Notes under the pieces: model-generated | The model's database searches: none | Told to the model about the DNA's origin: nothing | What the model saw: only the letters and a program-made list of their open reading frames with translations | Source of the DNA: JABFXX01 sp036489755 | GTDB lineage: Bacteria; Myxococcota_A; Polyangia; Haliangiales; Haliangiaceae | DNA: 64,000 nucleotides | Direction: 5' to 3' | Assembly: GCA_036489755.1 (NCBI GenBank) | Contig: DASXFD010000014.1 | Span: 1 to 64,000, forward strand | Shown here: in pieces, positions 27,403-34,454 of the stretch | Position numbering within the stretch: position 1 is the first letter of the stretch | Layout of the letters: every line of letters begins with the position of its first letter | Program-made: the position numbers and the translations under genes

Positions 27403-28043
27403 TGGCGATCCCCGACTTCCAGCTCGGCGCGCAATGGGGCGCACGCGCGCGCTGGATCTCGCATCTGATCGACTTCTGGGGCGATCCGACGGACGAGCTC
27501 AAGCCACCGCCCGCGCTGGCGCTCCCTGATCGGCCCGAGTTCCTGGTGCTCGAGTTCGGCGCGACCGTCGAGCGGCCGTGGACCACGTACGCGACGGCCG
27601 GGCTCAGCTTCGTGCCGCAAGCGGGTGACGGCCCGATGCCGTACATCGAGCTGATGGCGTGCGTGCCCGCGCGCGATGCGCACGCGCCGCAGCTCTTGTA
27701 CCGGCTCGCGCGCGACATCGCGCTGACGACCGCCGACGAGCCGGCGTACAAGGCGTGGGACTTGTGGCGCGCCGACCTGTTCGGCTATCGCGACTTCGCG
27801 CTGACCGTGCCGCCCGAGCCCGACGCGCTGCTCGAGTTTCCCGATCTCGCGCGCCGGCCCGAAGACTCGCGCTACGTGCTCGCGGCCACCGGCACGATGG
27901 ACGCGAAGATCTTCCTCGATCTGTTGCAGGTCGTACCGCTCACCGTCGACGAGTGGCTGCGCGCGACCACGGACGGCCTCGGAACCGTGCTCGAAACGAT
28001 CGACTGGCCGCGCTGCTCGCGCACCTACGGATGGCGATCATGA
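27402..28043 (+). CDS. Suppressor-of-fused (SUFU) domain-like protein
   Basis: A 213-residue cytoplasmic protein. The order and spacing of segments, VLEFGATVERPWTTYATAGLSF, then IELMACVPARD, LLYRLARDIA and YRDFALTVPP, resemble the bacterial SUFU domain (PF05076), a fold of unknown biochemical role often found in immunity proteins and accessory loci. The C-terminal third (FLDLLQVVPLTVDEWLRATTDGLGTVLETIDW) also fits. The assignment is by pattern memory and needs a profile search. The GTG at 27402 overlaps the sucB stop, and the gene ends in an ATGA overlap with the next gene, so sucB, this gene and the TonB-like gene form one translational chain. The biological link to 2-oxoglutarate dehydrogenase is unclear. 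Confidence 0.6.
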   Translation: MAIPDFQLGAQWGARARWISHLIDFWGDPTDELKPPPALALPDRPEFLVLEFGATVERPWTTYATAGLSFVPQAGDGPMPYIELMACVPARDAHAPQLLYRLARDIALTTADEPAYKAWDLWRADLFGYRDFALTVPPEPDALLEFPDLARRPEDSRYVLAATGTMDAKIFLDLLQVVPLTVDEWLRATTDGLGTVLETIDWPRCSRTYGWRS

Positions 28044-28960
28044 GATGGCTCGCGATCGCCGTGCTGGTGCTCGTGCCGCGGATCGCATTCGCCGACTGGC
28101 GCGCGATGGAGGATCCCGATTGTCGGTGCGAGCTCGCGCTGCCCGACAAGCCCCTCGTGTCGGCGCGGCCGTCGCCGTGGCCGAAGCTGCCGTGGCATCG
28201 CAGCGAGGTTCGCGCGTCGCCGACCGAGTGGTACGCGGTCAGCTACATCGCGTTCGACAAGGCGCCGCCCGCGAAGGCGCTCGACACCGCGCTCGCCGGA
28301 TTGCACGGCACGATCGTGTCGCGCACGCCTGCTGCGAATCAGCTCGACGCGCGCATCAAGCTCGACGACGGCACGACGATCGCCGTGCGGCTCGTCGTGC
28401 ACGAGCGCCGCATCTACGCGGTCGAGGCCGGCGATGTCGCGAAGGGCACGAAGCCCGACAAGTTGTTCGCGGGCTTTCACGCGTGGACCGACAAAGATGC
28501 GCCGCCGGAAGGCACGTACGCGCCGATGACCGGCGACGTCGTCGGTGGCGGCGGGCTCGGCGAGCTCGGCGGGGGTCACGGTAACGGCAACGGCACAGGC
28601 GAAGGCCGCGGCCGCGCTCCGGCGCCGCCACGCGGCAACATGCGAATGGGCCAGATCGACATTCAGGATGGACCGCTGCAGGCGGCCGCCGTGCGCCGCT
28701 CGCTGTTGCACGCGCACGACAAGCTGGTCGCGTGCTACGAGAAGCGGCTCGCGGCGGTGCCGACGCTCGGCGGCGGCGACGTCCACTTCGGGCTCACCGT
28801 CGAGGGCAGCGGCAAGGCGAGCCACGTGACCGCGAACGGGCTCGACGAGAAGCTCGATCGCTGCCTCGAAGGCGCGTTCGGCCGGATCGTGTTCCCGCAG
28901 TCGAGCGACGGCAAGCCGACGACGGCGCTCTTGATCCTCGGGTTCGAGACCGCGAGCTGA
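28040..28960 (+). CDS. Secreted protein with AgmX/PglI-like (TonB-like) C-terminal domain
   Basis: A 306-residue periplasmic or surface protein. The signal peptide runs MRWLAIAVLVLVPRIAFA before residue 19. The N-terminal half (about 20-155) has one CRC pair and no recognised domain. A Gly/Asn/Arg-rich linker (GGGLGELGGGHGNGNGTG) precedes a C-terminal domain with VACYEKRLAAVPTLGGGDVHFGLTVEGSGKA and RCLEGAFGRIVFPQS. That pattern is typical of the AgmX/PglI C-terminal, TonB-like domain known from myxobacterial gliding proteins. The ATG at 28040 overlaps the preceding stop in ATGA; an in-frame ATG at 28031 would also work. The function is unknown; force transmission or envelope-complex assembly is plausible for the family. 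Confidence 0.72.
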   Translation: MRWLAIAVLVLVPRIAFADWRAMEDPDCRCELALPDKPLVSARPSPWPKLPWHRSEVRASPTEWYAVSYIAFDKAPPAKALDTALAGLHGTIVSRTPAANQLDARIKLDDGTTIAVRLVVHERRIYAVEAGDVAKGTKPDKLFAGFHAWTDKDAPPEGTYAPMTGDVVGGGGLGELGGGHGNGNGTGEGRGRAPAPPRGNMRMGQIDIQDGPLQAAAVRRSLLHAHDKLVACYEKRLAAVPTLGGGDVHFGLTVEGSGKASHVTANGLDEKLDRCLEGAFGRIVFPQSSDGKPTTALLILGFETAS

Positions 28961-29077
28961 TCACCGTCACCCGCGCGAGACGGCCGGCTGGCTCGCGACG
29001 GCTCGCGCAAGGGCCACGGCCAACGCGGCGACATCGCAGCCGCCCGCCGCGGCATCTCGCGTGCAACATCGGCGGGC

Positions 29078-29287
29078 ATGGACAAGCTCTCGCTCGCAGA
29101 TCTCGCGACCGTCACCGGCGGTCAAGGCAGCTCCTGCCAGCTCAGCGGCGGGACGTGGACCCCGACGCCGCCGAACCGGACGCTCGACGGCGCCGGCACC
29201 CACTTCAGCTCGAAGGGCGCATGCACCGCTGCGGTGAAGCAATGGAGCACGAGCCTCATGAACATCGACAACGATCGCGCCGACTGA
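29078..29287 (+). CDS. Small peptide with double-glycine-type leader
   Basis: A 69-residue peptide whose N terminus, MDKLSLADLATVTGG, matches the double-glycine leader of class II bacteriocins and related secreted peptides (hydrophobic residues at -4, -7, -12 style positions and GG at 14-15). Cleavage after G15 would release a 54-residue core that starts QGSSC and holds two cysteines, C20 and C49, so one disulfide is possible; the core is Ser/Thr/Gly-rich. Such leaders are normally removed by a C39 peptidase-transporter, but none is encoded nearby. The gene abuts a convergent methyltransferase gene. Whether the product is a bacteriocin, a signalling peptide or another secreted factor cannot be told. 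Confidence 0.6.
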   Translation: MDKLSLADLATVTGGQGSSCQLSGGTWTPTPPNRTLDGAGTHFSSKGACTAAVKQWSTSLMNIDNDRAD

Positions 29288-30010
29288 TCAGCGCTTCGTG
29301 CCGCTGACGAGCCGCGCGGCGACCTGCGGGCCGCCGAACCAGAAGCGCGGGCCGAGCCCACGCACGGTCGCCGTCACGCCGTGCTTGGCGAGCTCGTCGG
29401 CGTACGCGCGCGTGAAGTTGATGTCGGCGATCGCGACGCGGCCGCCCGGCTTCACGATCCGCGCGATCTCGGCGATCGCCTTCGCGCGCTCGTCCGCGCG
29501 CCGGACGTTGTGGATCGCGAGGCTCGACACGACGACGTCGGCGCTCGCATCGGCCAGCGGCAGCTCGCGCATGTCGGCCGTGACCAGCTCGACGCGGTCG
29601 GAGACGCCCTCGAGCTCGGCGTTCTTGCGCGTCACCGACTCGGCGTTGCCGGACTGATCGGTCTTGGACCAGATGTCGATGCCGATCGCCTTGCCGCGCG
29701 GCACGCGCGCCGCCGCGAGCAAGAGCACGGCGCCGCGCCCGCAGCCGACGTCGACGATCGTCTCGTCACCGGCGAGCCCGAGCTCGCCGATCAAGCGCTC
29801 CCACACGACGTGCTTGCCGCGCCGCGTGGCGTAGAGGTACGAGCCGCCGCACATCACGTCGAACGCGAACACCCAGACGCCGATGGTGGCGAGCCACGGC
29901 AGCTCCAGCACGTAGCCGATGCCGAACGCCGAGGCGCCGAGCAGCGCGCCGACCGCGAAGATCGCGACGACGTAGGGAGCGTCGATGCCGTAGTCGCCCT
30001 TGCGTGTCAT
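29288..30010 (-). CDS. Membrane-anchored SAM-dependent methyltransferase
   Basis: A 240-residue class I methyltransferase with two N-terminal transmembrane helices (about 12-35 and 39-60), followed by a Rossmann domain. Motif I is TIVDVGCGRGAVLLL at about residue 84-98, motif II-like GIDIW, post-II TADMRELPLADASADVVVSS, and motif with VKPGGRVAIADI. The late LGPRFWFGGPQVAARLV suggests a family of methyltransferases acting on small or membrane-associated substrates. The start (MTRKGDYGIDAPYV) is the only reasonable one. It is 8 bp downstream of the propeller lipoprotein gene on the same strand and abuts the convergent small-peptide gene with no gap. Confidence 0.88.
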   Translation of the reverse strand: MTRKGDYGIDAPYVVAIFAVGALLGASAFGIGYVLELPWLATIGVWVFAFDVMCGGSYLYATRRGKHVVWERLIGELGLAGDETIVDVGCGRGAVLLLAAARVPRGKAIGIDIWSKTDQSGNAESVTRKNAELEGVSDRVELVTADMRELPLADASADVVVSSLAIHNVRRADERAKAIAEIARIVKPGGRVAIADINFTRAYADELAKHGVTATVRGLGPRFWFGGPQVAARLVSGTKR

Positions 30011-30017
30011 GCCGCGG

Positions 30018-31304
30018 TTATGGCACGCCGCGTACGACGAGCGCGGCGCCGGTCATCGGATCTTTCGGAGCGGGCAGGTGCTCGCCGTCGACGACGAGGT
30101 CCGCCGTGTGCTCGACGCCGGCGACGAAGCCGCCCGGGAGCGCCGCGATGCTCGCGACTTCTTCGCGGCCGGGGCCGCCGACCTGCCACGCGTGCTCGAT
30201 CGATCCGTCGGGCGCGACGCTCGCGAGGAACGCGTCGTCGCCACCGCCCGCGACGAGCTTGGCCGCGCCGAGCTGGATCGTGCCCGAAAAGAATCCGCCC
30301 GCGATCGCGTGCTCGCCGACGCACGCGATCGCGCGCAGGCCGTCGAAGTCGGCTCCGCCGAGCACGGTCGCCGGGCCGAGCTCGCCGTCGCGCGAGATCC
30401 ACACGACGAGCCCGTCGCTGGGCCCGTTCGCGCGCAGCTGCGTGGGCCCGACGCGCATCGTGCCGCGCAAGTTCGCGGCGACCGCGACGCGGCCGCTCGG
30501 CGTGATCGCGATGCCCGCGGCCGAATCGTCGTCTTTGCCACCGAACGTCGTCGACCACTTGCGCGCGCCGGTCGCGGCGTCGAGCTCGGCCGCGAAGACG
30601 TCGGCGAACGGCACGCGATCGTCGAACGCGGGTAACGGCACGCCGCCGAGCTCGGCGCCCGTCGTGAACGTGCCGGCGATCGCGACGCGGTCACCGGCGA
30701 CCGCGACGCCTTGCACCGCGTCGGCGCCGGCACCGCCGAGCCGCACGAGCCACGTCGCCGCACCGGTCGCGTCGACCCGCGCGACGAAACCGTCGGAGTG
30801 ACCCGCGCTCGACACGACCGACGTGCCACCGCCCGCTTCGCCGGCGCGAAGCGTGCCGCCGAAGTTCCCGCCGACGACGAAGCCGCCGCCGGGCACGGCC
30901 CCGATCGACGTCACGATCGAGTACTCGCTCGCGTCGAGCGGCAGCCGCCATTTCGAGGCGCCCGTCGCGACGTCGTAGGCGACCAGCACCGCGCCGGGCT
31001 CGCCGCGCATCTCGATGCGGCGGCCACCGACCTCTTGCGAGCCGGCGACCATGATCGACGCGACGACCAGCCCGCCACCCGCGGCGATCGGGCCGATCGT
31101 GCCGGGCAGCGCCACGCTGCGCTCGCCCCACGCGAGGTGATCCGCGCTCGCGACGAACACGCGCGCGGACTCGTCGCCGGCGACGCCGTGCATCGGACCG
31201 GTCACCGCACGGGCGATCGGCGCAACCGCTGCGTGCGGTCCGACGGGACCGACGCTCGAAGCGCGGCAGCCGACGAGCGCGGCGGCCGCGAGGAGCCGTT
31301 TCAG
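30018..31304 (-). CDS. Lipoprotein beta-propeller (SBBP/PQQ-like repeats)
   Basis: About 428 residues from the proposed start. Repeats of 45-55 residues with a DGFVARVDATGAATWLVRLGG/ DAVQGVAVAGDRVAIAGTF pattern recur through the protein and are typical of SBBP or PQQ-like beta-propeller lipoproteins of myxobacteria. The lipobox segment LLAAAALVGC is present near the N terminus. The start is a problem: no ATG, GTG or TTG lies in frame close to the signal peptide, and I place it at CTG 31304, which overlaps the rpmB stop as CTGA. The other in-frame choice is deep inside rpmB. The function is unknown; propellers on the cell surface usually serve in binding. Confidence 0.7.
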   Translation of the reverse strand: MKRLLAAAALVGCRASSVGPVGPHAAVAPIARAVTGPMHGVAGDESARVFVASADHLAWGERSVALPGTIGPIAAGGGLVVASIMVAGSQEVGGRRIEMRGEPGAVLVAYDVATGASKWRLPLDASEYSIVTSIGAVPGGGFVVGGNFGGTLRAGEAGGGTSVVSSAGHSDGFVARVDATGAATWLVRLGGAGADAVQGVAVAGDRVAIAGTFTTGAELGGVPLPAFDDRVPFADVFAAELDAATGARKWSTTFGGKDDDSAAGIAITPSGRVAVAANLRGTMRVGPTQLRANGPSDGLVVWISRDGELGPATVLGGADFDGLRAIACVGEHAIAGGFFSGTIQLGAAKLVAGGGDDAFLASVAPDGSIEHAWQVGGPGREEVASIAALPGGFVAGVEHTADLVVDGEHLPAPKDPMTGAALVVRGVP

Positions 31305-31537
31305 ATCTTTTCGCCGCGCGCGCGAATCTGCGCGACGACGGTGTGCAGCCCGAGCCGGTCGATCACGCGCATCCCGCGCGCCGAGACGCGCAGCGTGATC
31401 CAGCGCTTCTCGTCCTCGAGCCAGAACCGCTTGTCTCGCAGGTTGACCTCGAACCGGCGCTTGGTGTGGCGGTTCGAGTGGCTGACGTTCGAGCCGACGA
31501 GCGGCGACTTCCCGGTGATTTGGCAAACGCGCGACAT
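31301..31537 (-). CDS. rpmB: 50S ribosomal protein L28
   Basis: A 78-residue large-subunit protein with the family N terminus MSRVCQITGKSPLVGSNVSHSN, then TKRRFEVNLRDKRFW and LRVSARGMRVID, typical of L28 in the proteobacterial style. Only one of the N-terminal cysteines is present, so this is the zinc-independent form. It follows rpmG after 10 bp in a two-gene rpmG-rpmB operon, a common arrangement. The propeller lipoprotein downstream begins inside its last codons and may be co-transcribed. Confidence 0.97.
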   Translation of the reverse strand: MSRVCQITGKSPLVGSNVSHSNRHTKRRFEVNLRDKRFWLEDEKRWITLRVSARGMRVIDRLGLHTVVAQIRARGEKI

Positions 31538-31547
31538 GACGGCCTCT

Positions 31548-31721
31548 TTAGATCTTCGACTCTTTGAACTCGACGTGCTTGCGAACGACGGGGTCGTACT
31601 TCTTCAGCACGAGCTTGTCCGGTGTGCGCTTGCGGTTCTTCGAGGTTGTATAAAAAAAGCCGGTATTCGCCGTGGAGACAAGGCGGATAAGCTCGCGACC
31701 TGATTTGCCCTTCTTGGCCAT
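31548..31721 (-). CDS. rpmG: 50S ribosomal protein L33
   Basis: A 57-residue ribosomal protein, easily missed because of its length. The translation begins MAKKGKSGRELIRLVSTANT and ends RKHVEFKESKI; the middle GFFYTTSKNRKRTPDKL is diagnostic of L33. No CxxC pairs are present, so it is the zinc-free paralogue. A ggag ribosome-binding site lies 7 bases before the ATG, and a sigma-70-like promoter is proposed just upstream. rpmB follows 10 bp downstream. Confidence 0.96.
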   Translation of the reverse strand: MAKKGKSGRELIRLVSTANTGFFYTTSKNRKRTPDKLVLKKYDPVVRKHVEFKESKI

Positions 31722-31741
31722 AACTGTGCTCCGGGACGGGC

Positions 31742-31771
31742 CTTATGGCATGTCCGGCGGGGGCTTGGCAA
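31742..31771 (-). promoter_or_regulatory. Candidate sigma-70-type promoter for rpmG-rpmB
   Basis: Read on the minus strand, TTGCCA (31771-31766) and CATAAG (31747-31742) are separated by 18 bases and lie about 20 bases upstream of the rpmG start codon. Both hexamers deviate from consensus, so this is a weak prediction. Confidence 0.4.
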
Positions 31772-31777
31772 GCGGGT

Positions 31778-32443
31778 TTACCAAGGCACCGTTCGGCCCA
31801 GGTAATCGAGGTACTCCAAACCCGGCCTGCCGAGCTTCGAGATCAGGACGTTGACGAGGTTCGGCACGCTCTCGTCGATGGTCAGCCGCGCATCTGGGCC
31901 GCCCAGCTCGGTTTTCACCCAACCCGGCGCCATCAGCACGATCGGCCGGCCCATCTGGCGGGCCGCGAAGCTGCGCATCAGCTGGTTCAGCGCCGCTTTG
32001 CTGGCGCGATAGACCTCTCGCATGCCGGTCTCGTTGTTGGCGACGCTACCCTGGCCCGACGACATCACGCCGATGACGCCGGTCGCGGGCACGAGATCGT
32101 GCAGCGCCTCGACCGCGCGCATCGGTGACAACGCGTTCGTCGTCATCACGCGCACGAACTCGTCGGTGGTGACCTCGCCGATGCGGACGTGCTCGTCGCG
32201 CGTGGTCGTGCCGGCGTTGACGAACGCGATGTCGATCGTGCGGCCCGCGAGGCGGCCGCGTAACGCCGCGAGCTGATCGGGCTCGTCGATGTCGACGGTC
32301 TCGATCTCGACGCCGGCGAGCTCGTGCAGCTGCGACCTCGAACGCTCGGTCGCGATCACGTGCCAGCCCTTGCGCAGAAACTCGGCGGCCATCGCGAGCC
32401 CCAGGCCGCGCGATGCGCCGACGATCAGGATCGTCTCAGTCAT
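31778..32443 (-). CDS. Short-chain dehydrogenase/reductase (SDR)
   Basis: A 221-residue classical SDR from ATG 32443. The N-terminal Rossmann motif is LIVGASRGLGLAMA (TGxxxGxG type), followed by NAG in AFVNAGT. The active-site Ser is in GVMSSGQGS, and YRASK holds the Tyr and Lys. The acceptor substrate is not evident. The frame stays open upstream into the phosphatase gene, where it reads the Asp/His tail as Thr/Pro; the ATG at 32443 with TETILIVGASRG is clearly the start. It overlaps the phosphatase gene by 8 bp, which implies translational coupling. Confidence 0.9.
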   Translation of the reverse strand: MTETILIVGASRGLGLAMAAEFLRKGWHVIATERSRSQLHELAGVEIETVDIDEPDQLAALRGRLAGRTIDIAFVNAGTTTRDEHVRIGEVTTDEFVRVMTTNALSPMRAVEALHDLVPATGVIGVMSSGQGSVANNETGMREVYRASKAALNQLMRSFAARQMGRPIVLMAPGWVKTELGGPDARLTIDESVPNLVNVLISKLGRPGLEYLDYLGRTVPW

Positions 32444-34361
32444 CGTCGTCGTCGGCGGCGTGGGCGTGGTCGTGGTCGTGGTCGTCGTCGTCGTCGGGAT
32501 CGCTGGCCGGTACGTCGGGCTCGGAGTGCGGGTTCGAGTCTTCGTCGGCGATCGGCTGCGGGGTCGGCGCGCGCTCGGGCGGGGCATCGACGGCCACGCC
32601 CGGCAGGGTCGTGGTCTTGCGTTTCGCGCGCCGGGCATCGATCGACATCGCGACGATCGTCATGTCGTCGCCCTGGGCCTGCTCGGGGGCATGGGCATCG
32701 ATGTCGGCCAGGATCGCCTTGATGACGTCCTCGCACGTGCCGCGGGCGGTGCGGATGCGTCGCGACAGCCGGTTGAGGCCGTACTCGTTGCCGCGCGCGT
32801 CGCGCGACTCGAGGATGCCGTCGGAGACCATGATCATCATGTCGCCGGAATGCAGCTGCACGCGTGCTTCGCCGGCCTCGAGATCGGGCACGACGCCGAG
32901 CGGCGTGGTGTGCGCGCGCTCGGCCTGCAGCGGGAACACGCGGTCGCCGCGACGCAAGAGCGGCACGCAGTGTCCGGCGTTCGTGAACACGAGGCTGCGG
33001 CTGTCGAGATCGTAGATGCAGTAGACGAGCGTGGCGAACATGCCGTCTTCGCCGAGCTGTGCGATCTCCTGATTGACGCGGCGGAGCAGGCGAGCCGGCG
33101 TGCGCGCGATCGCGGCGCGCGACCGCAGCTCCGACGTCAGCCGCGCCATGTACAGCGCGGCGCTGATCGCTTTGCCGGCGACGTCGCCGACGGCGAGCCC
33201 GAGGTGCGACGGGTCGTGCCAGATGAAGTCGTAGAAGTCGCCGCCGATCTGATACGCGGGCTCGTAGTGCACCGCGAAGTCGAGGCCGACGACCTGCGGC
33301 ACATGCGGCGGCAACAGCGAGCGCTGGATCTGTCGCGCGACGCGCAGATCGCGCTCGAGCCGCTCGCGTTGGACGAGCTGGCTCGCGACGCGCGCCGCGT
33401 GGATCGCGAGGCCAGCTTGCGTCGCGATCGCCTGCAATAGATCGACGTCTTCCTGGCGAAACGTGCTCTGCGCACTCTCGACGTAGACCACGCCGTAGTG
33501 CGAGCCGTGATAGATGAGCGGCGCGCCCATCCGCGTGCCGACGGCTTCTTCGTCGTCGCTCGCTTCGCCGAGCAAGACGCCGCGCCGATCCGAGACGACG
33601 TGCTGGATGATCGTGCCGGGAACTTTCAGCTCGCCACCATACGGCGTGACGTGCTCCGACGAATCGGATTGCGAGTCGCCGGGCGACGTCGTGCCGGGCG
33701 ACGTGCTCGTGCCGGCACGCCGGCGGTGCCGTTGCGCTTGCACGCGAAGCTCGCCGCTGCGCTCGTCCTCGACGAGCACGCCGACGTCGTCGGCCTGCGG
33801 GAACAGATCGAGCAGCGCCTCGACGAGCTTCTCAAGCAGCGCGTCGCCGGTATCCGCGGTCGCGGTGGCGTGCAGCAGGTGCACGAGGGCGTCGAGCTTG
33901 CGCTCGATGAGCCGCACCGCCTTTTGATCGGCGACGCTGATCATCCCCGAGCTCAGCATCGCCATGCGGCCCGAGCTCTCGTCGCGCGGCCGGATCAGCG
34001 ACTGCTGGCTGCCGACGTCGACGATCGTGACGACGTTGCTCTCGGGATACTTCGGCGCGTCCGTCGACGGCTCGCTCGCTTCGACGCGGATCCGATTGTT
34101 GGCGATCGTGATCTCGTCATCGTGCTTGAGCGCCATCGCCGACTGCAACTTGATGCCGTTGATGTACGTGCCGTTGTTCGAGCCGAGATCCTCGAGCGAC
34201 CAGCTGTCGCCGGACCGCCACAGCCGGGCGTGCTGACGCGACACGCGCATGTCGGGCACGAAGATCTGGCAGTCGCTGCGGCGCCCGATGACGTACTCGC
34301 CTTCGCCGAGCTTGTACCGCCGGCCGGCGATAGGTCCCGCCATGAAGATCAGCGAGGGCAT
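32436..34361 (-). CDS. FHA-GAF-SpoIIE (PP2C-type) phosphatase
   Basis: A 641-residue cytoplasmic signalling protein. Residues 1-95 form an FHA phosphothreonine-binding domain (GRRSDCQIFVPDMRVSRQHA, DLGSNNGTYING). A GAF sensor covers about 150-320 (ADDVGVLVEDERSG, YGVVYVESA, LLQAIATQAGLAIHAA), then an RsbU/SpoIIE PP2C phosphatase at about 340-560 with GGDFYDF, GDVAGKAISAALYM, GDMMIMVSDGILESRD and QGDDMTIVAM, all carrying the metal-binding Asp residues. A 70-residue tail is Pro/Asp-rich and ends in alternating Asp and His. The domain order suggests reading of Ser/Thr-kinase phosphorylation and control of an anti-sigma partner switch; partners are not in the window. It is divergent from the fusion gene at 34455 with a 93 bp gap. 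Confidence 0.95.
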   Translation of the reverse strand: MPSLIFMAGPIAGRRYKLGEGEYVIGRRSDCQIFVPDMRVSRQHARLWRSGDSWSLEDLGSNNGTYINGIKLQSAMALKHDDEITIANNRIRVEASEPSTDAPKYPESNVVTIVDVGSQQSLIRPRDESSGRMAMLSSGMISVADQKAVRLIERKLDALVHLLHATATADTGDALLEKLVEALLDLFPQADDVGVLVEDERSGELRVQAQRHRRRAGTSTSPGTTSPGDSQSDSSEHVTPYGGELKVPGTIIQHVVSDRRGVLLGEASDDEEAVGTRMGAPLIYHGSHYGVVYVESAQSTFRQEDVDLLQAIATQAGLAIHAARVASQLVQRERLERDLRVARQIQRSLLPPHVPQVVGLDFAVHYEPAYQIGGDFYDFIWHDPSHLGLAVGDVAGKAISAALYMARLTSELRSRAAIARTPARLLRRVNQEIAQLGEDGMFATLVYCIYDLDSRSLVFTNAGHCVPLLRRGDRVFPLQAERAHTTPLGVVPDLEAGEARVQLHSGDMMIMVSDGILESRDARGNEYGLNRLSRRIRTARGTCEDVIKAILADIDAHAPEQAQGDDMTIVAMSIDARRAKRKTTTLPGVAVDAPPERAPTPQPIADEDSNPHSEPDVPASDPDDDDDHDHDHAHAADDDDD

Positions 34362-34454
34362 CTCTAGCTCCGCTAGTTACCACGGTTTTCCGGCATCCGG
34401 CCAAGTCCGAGGGCGCAGCTTCACAAGCCCCCACAAGCCTGGTTTACTTCGCCG

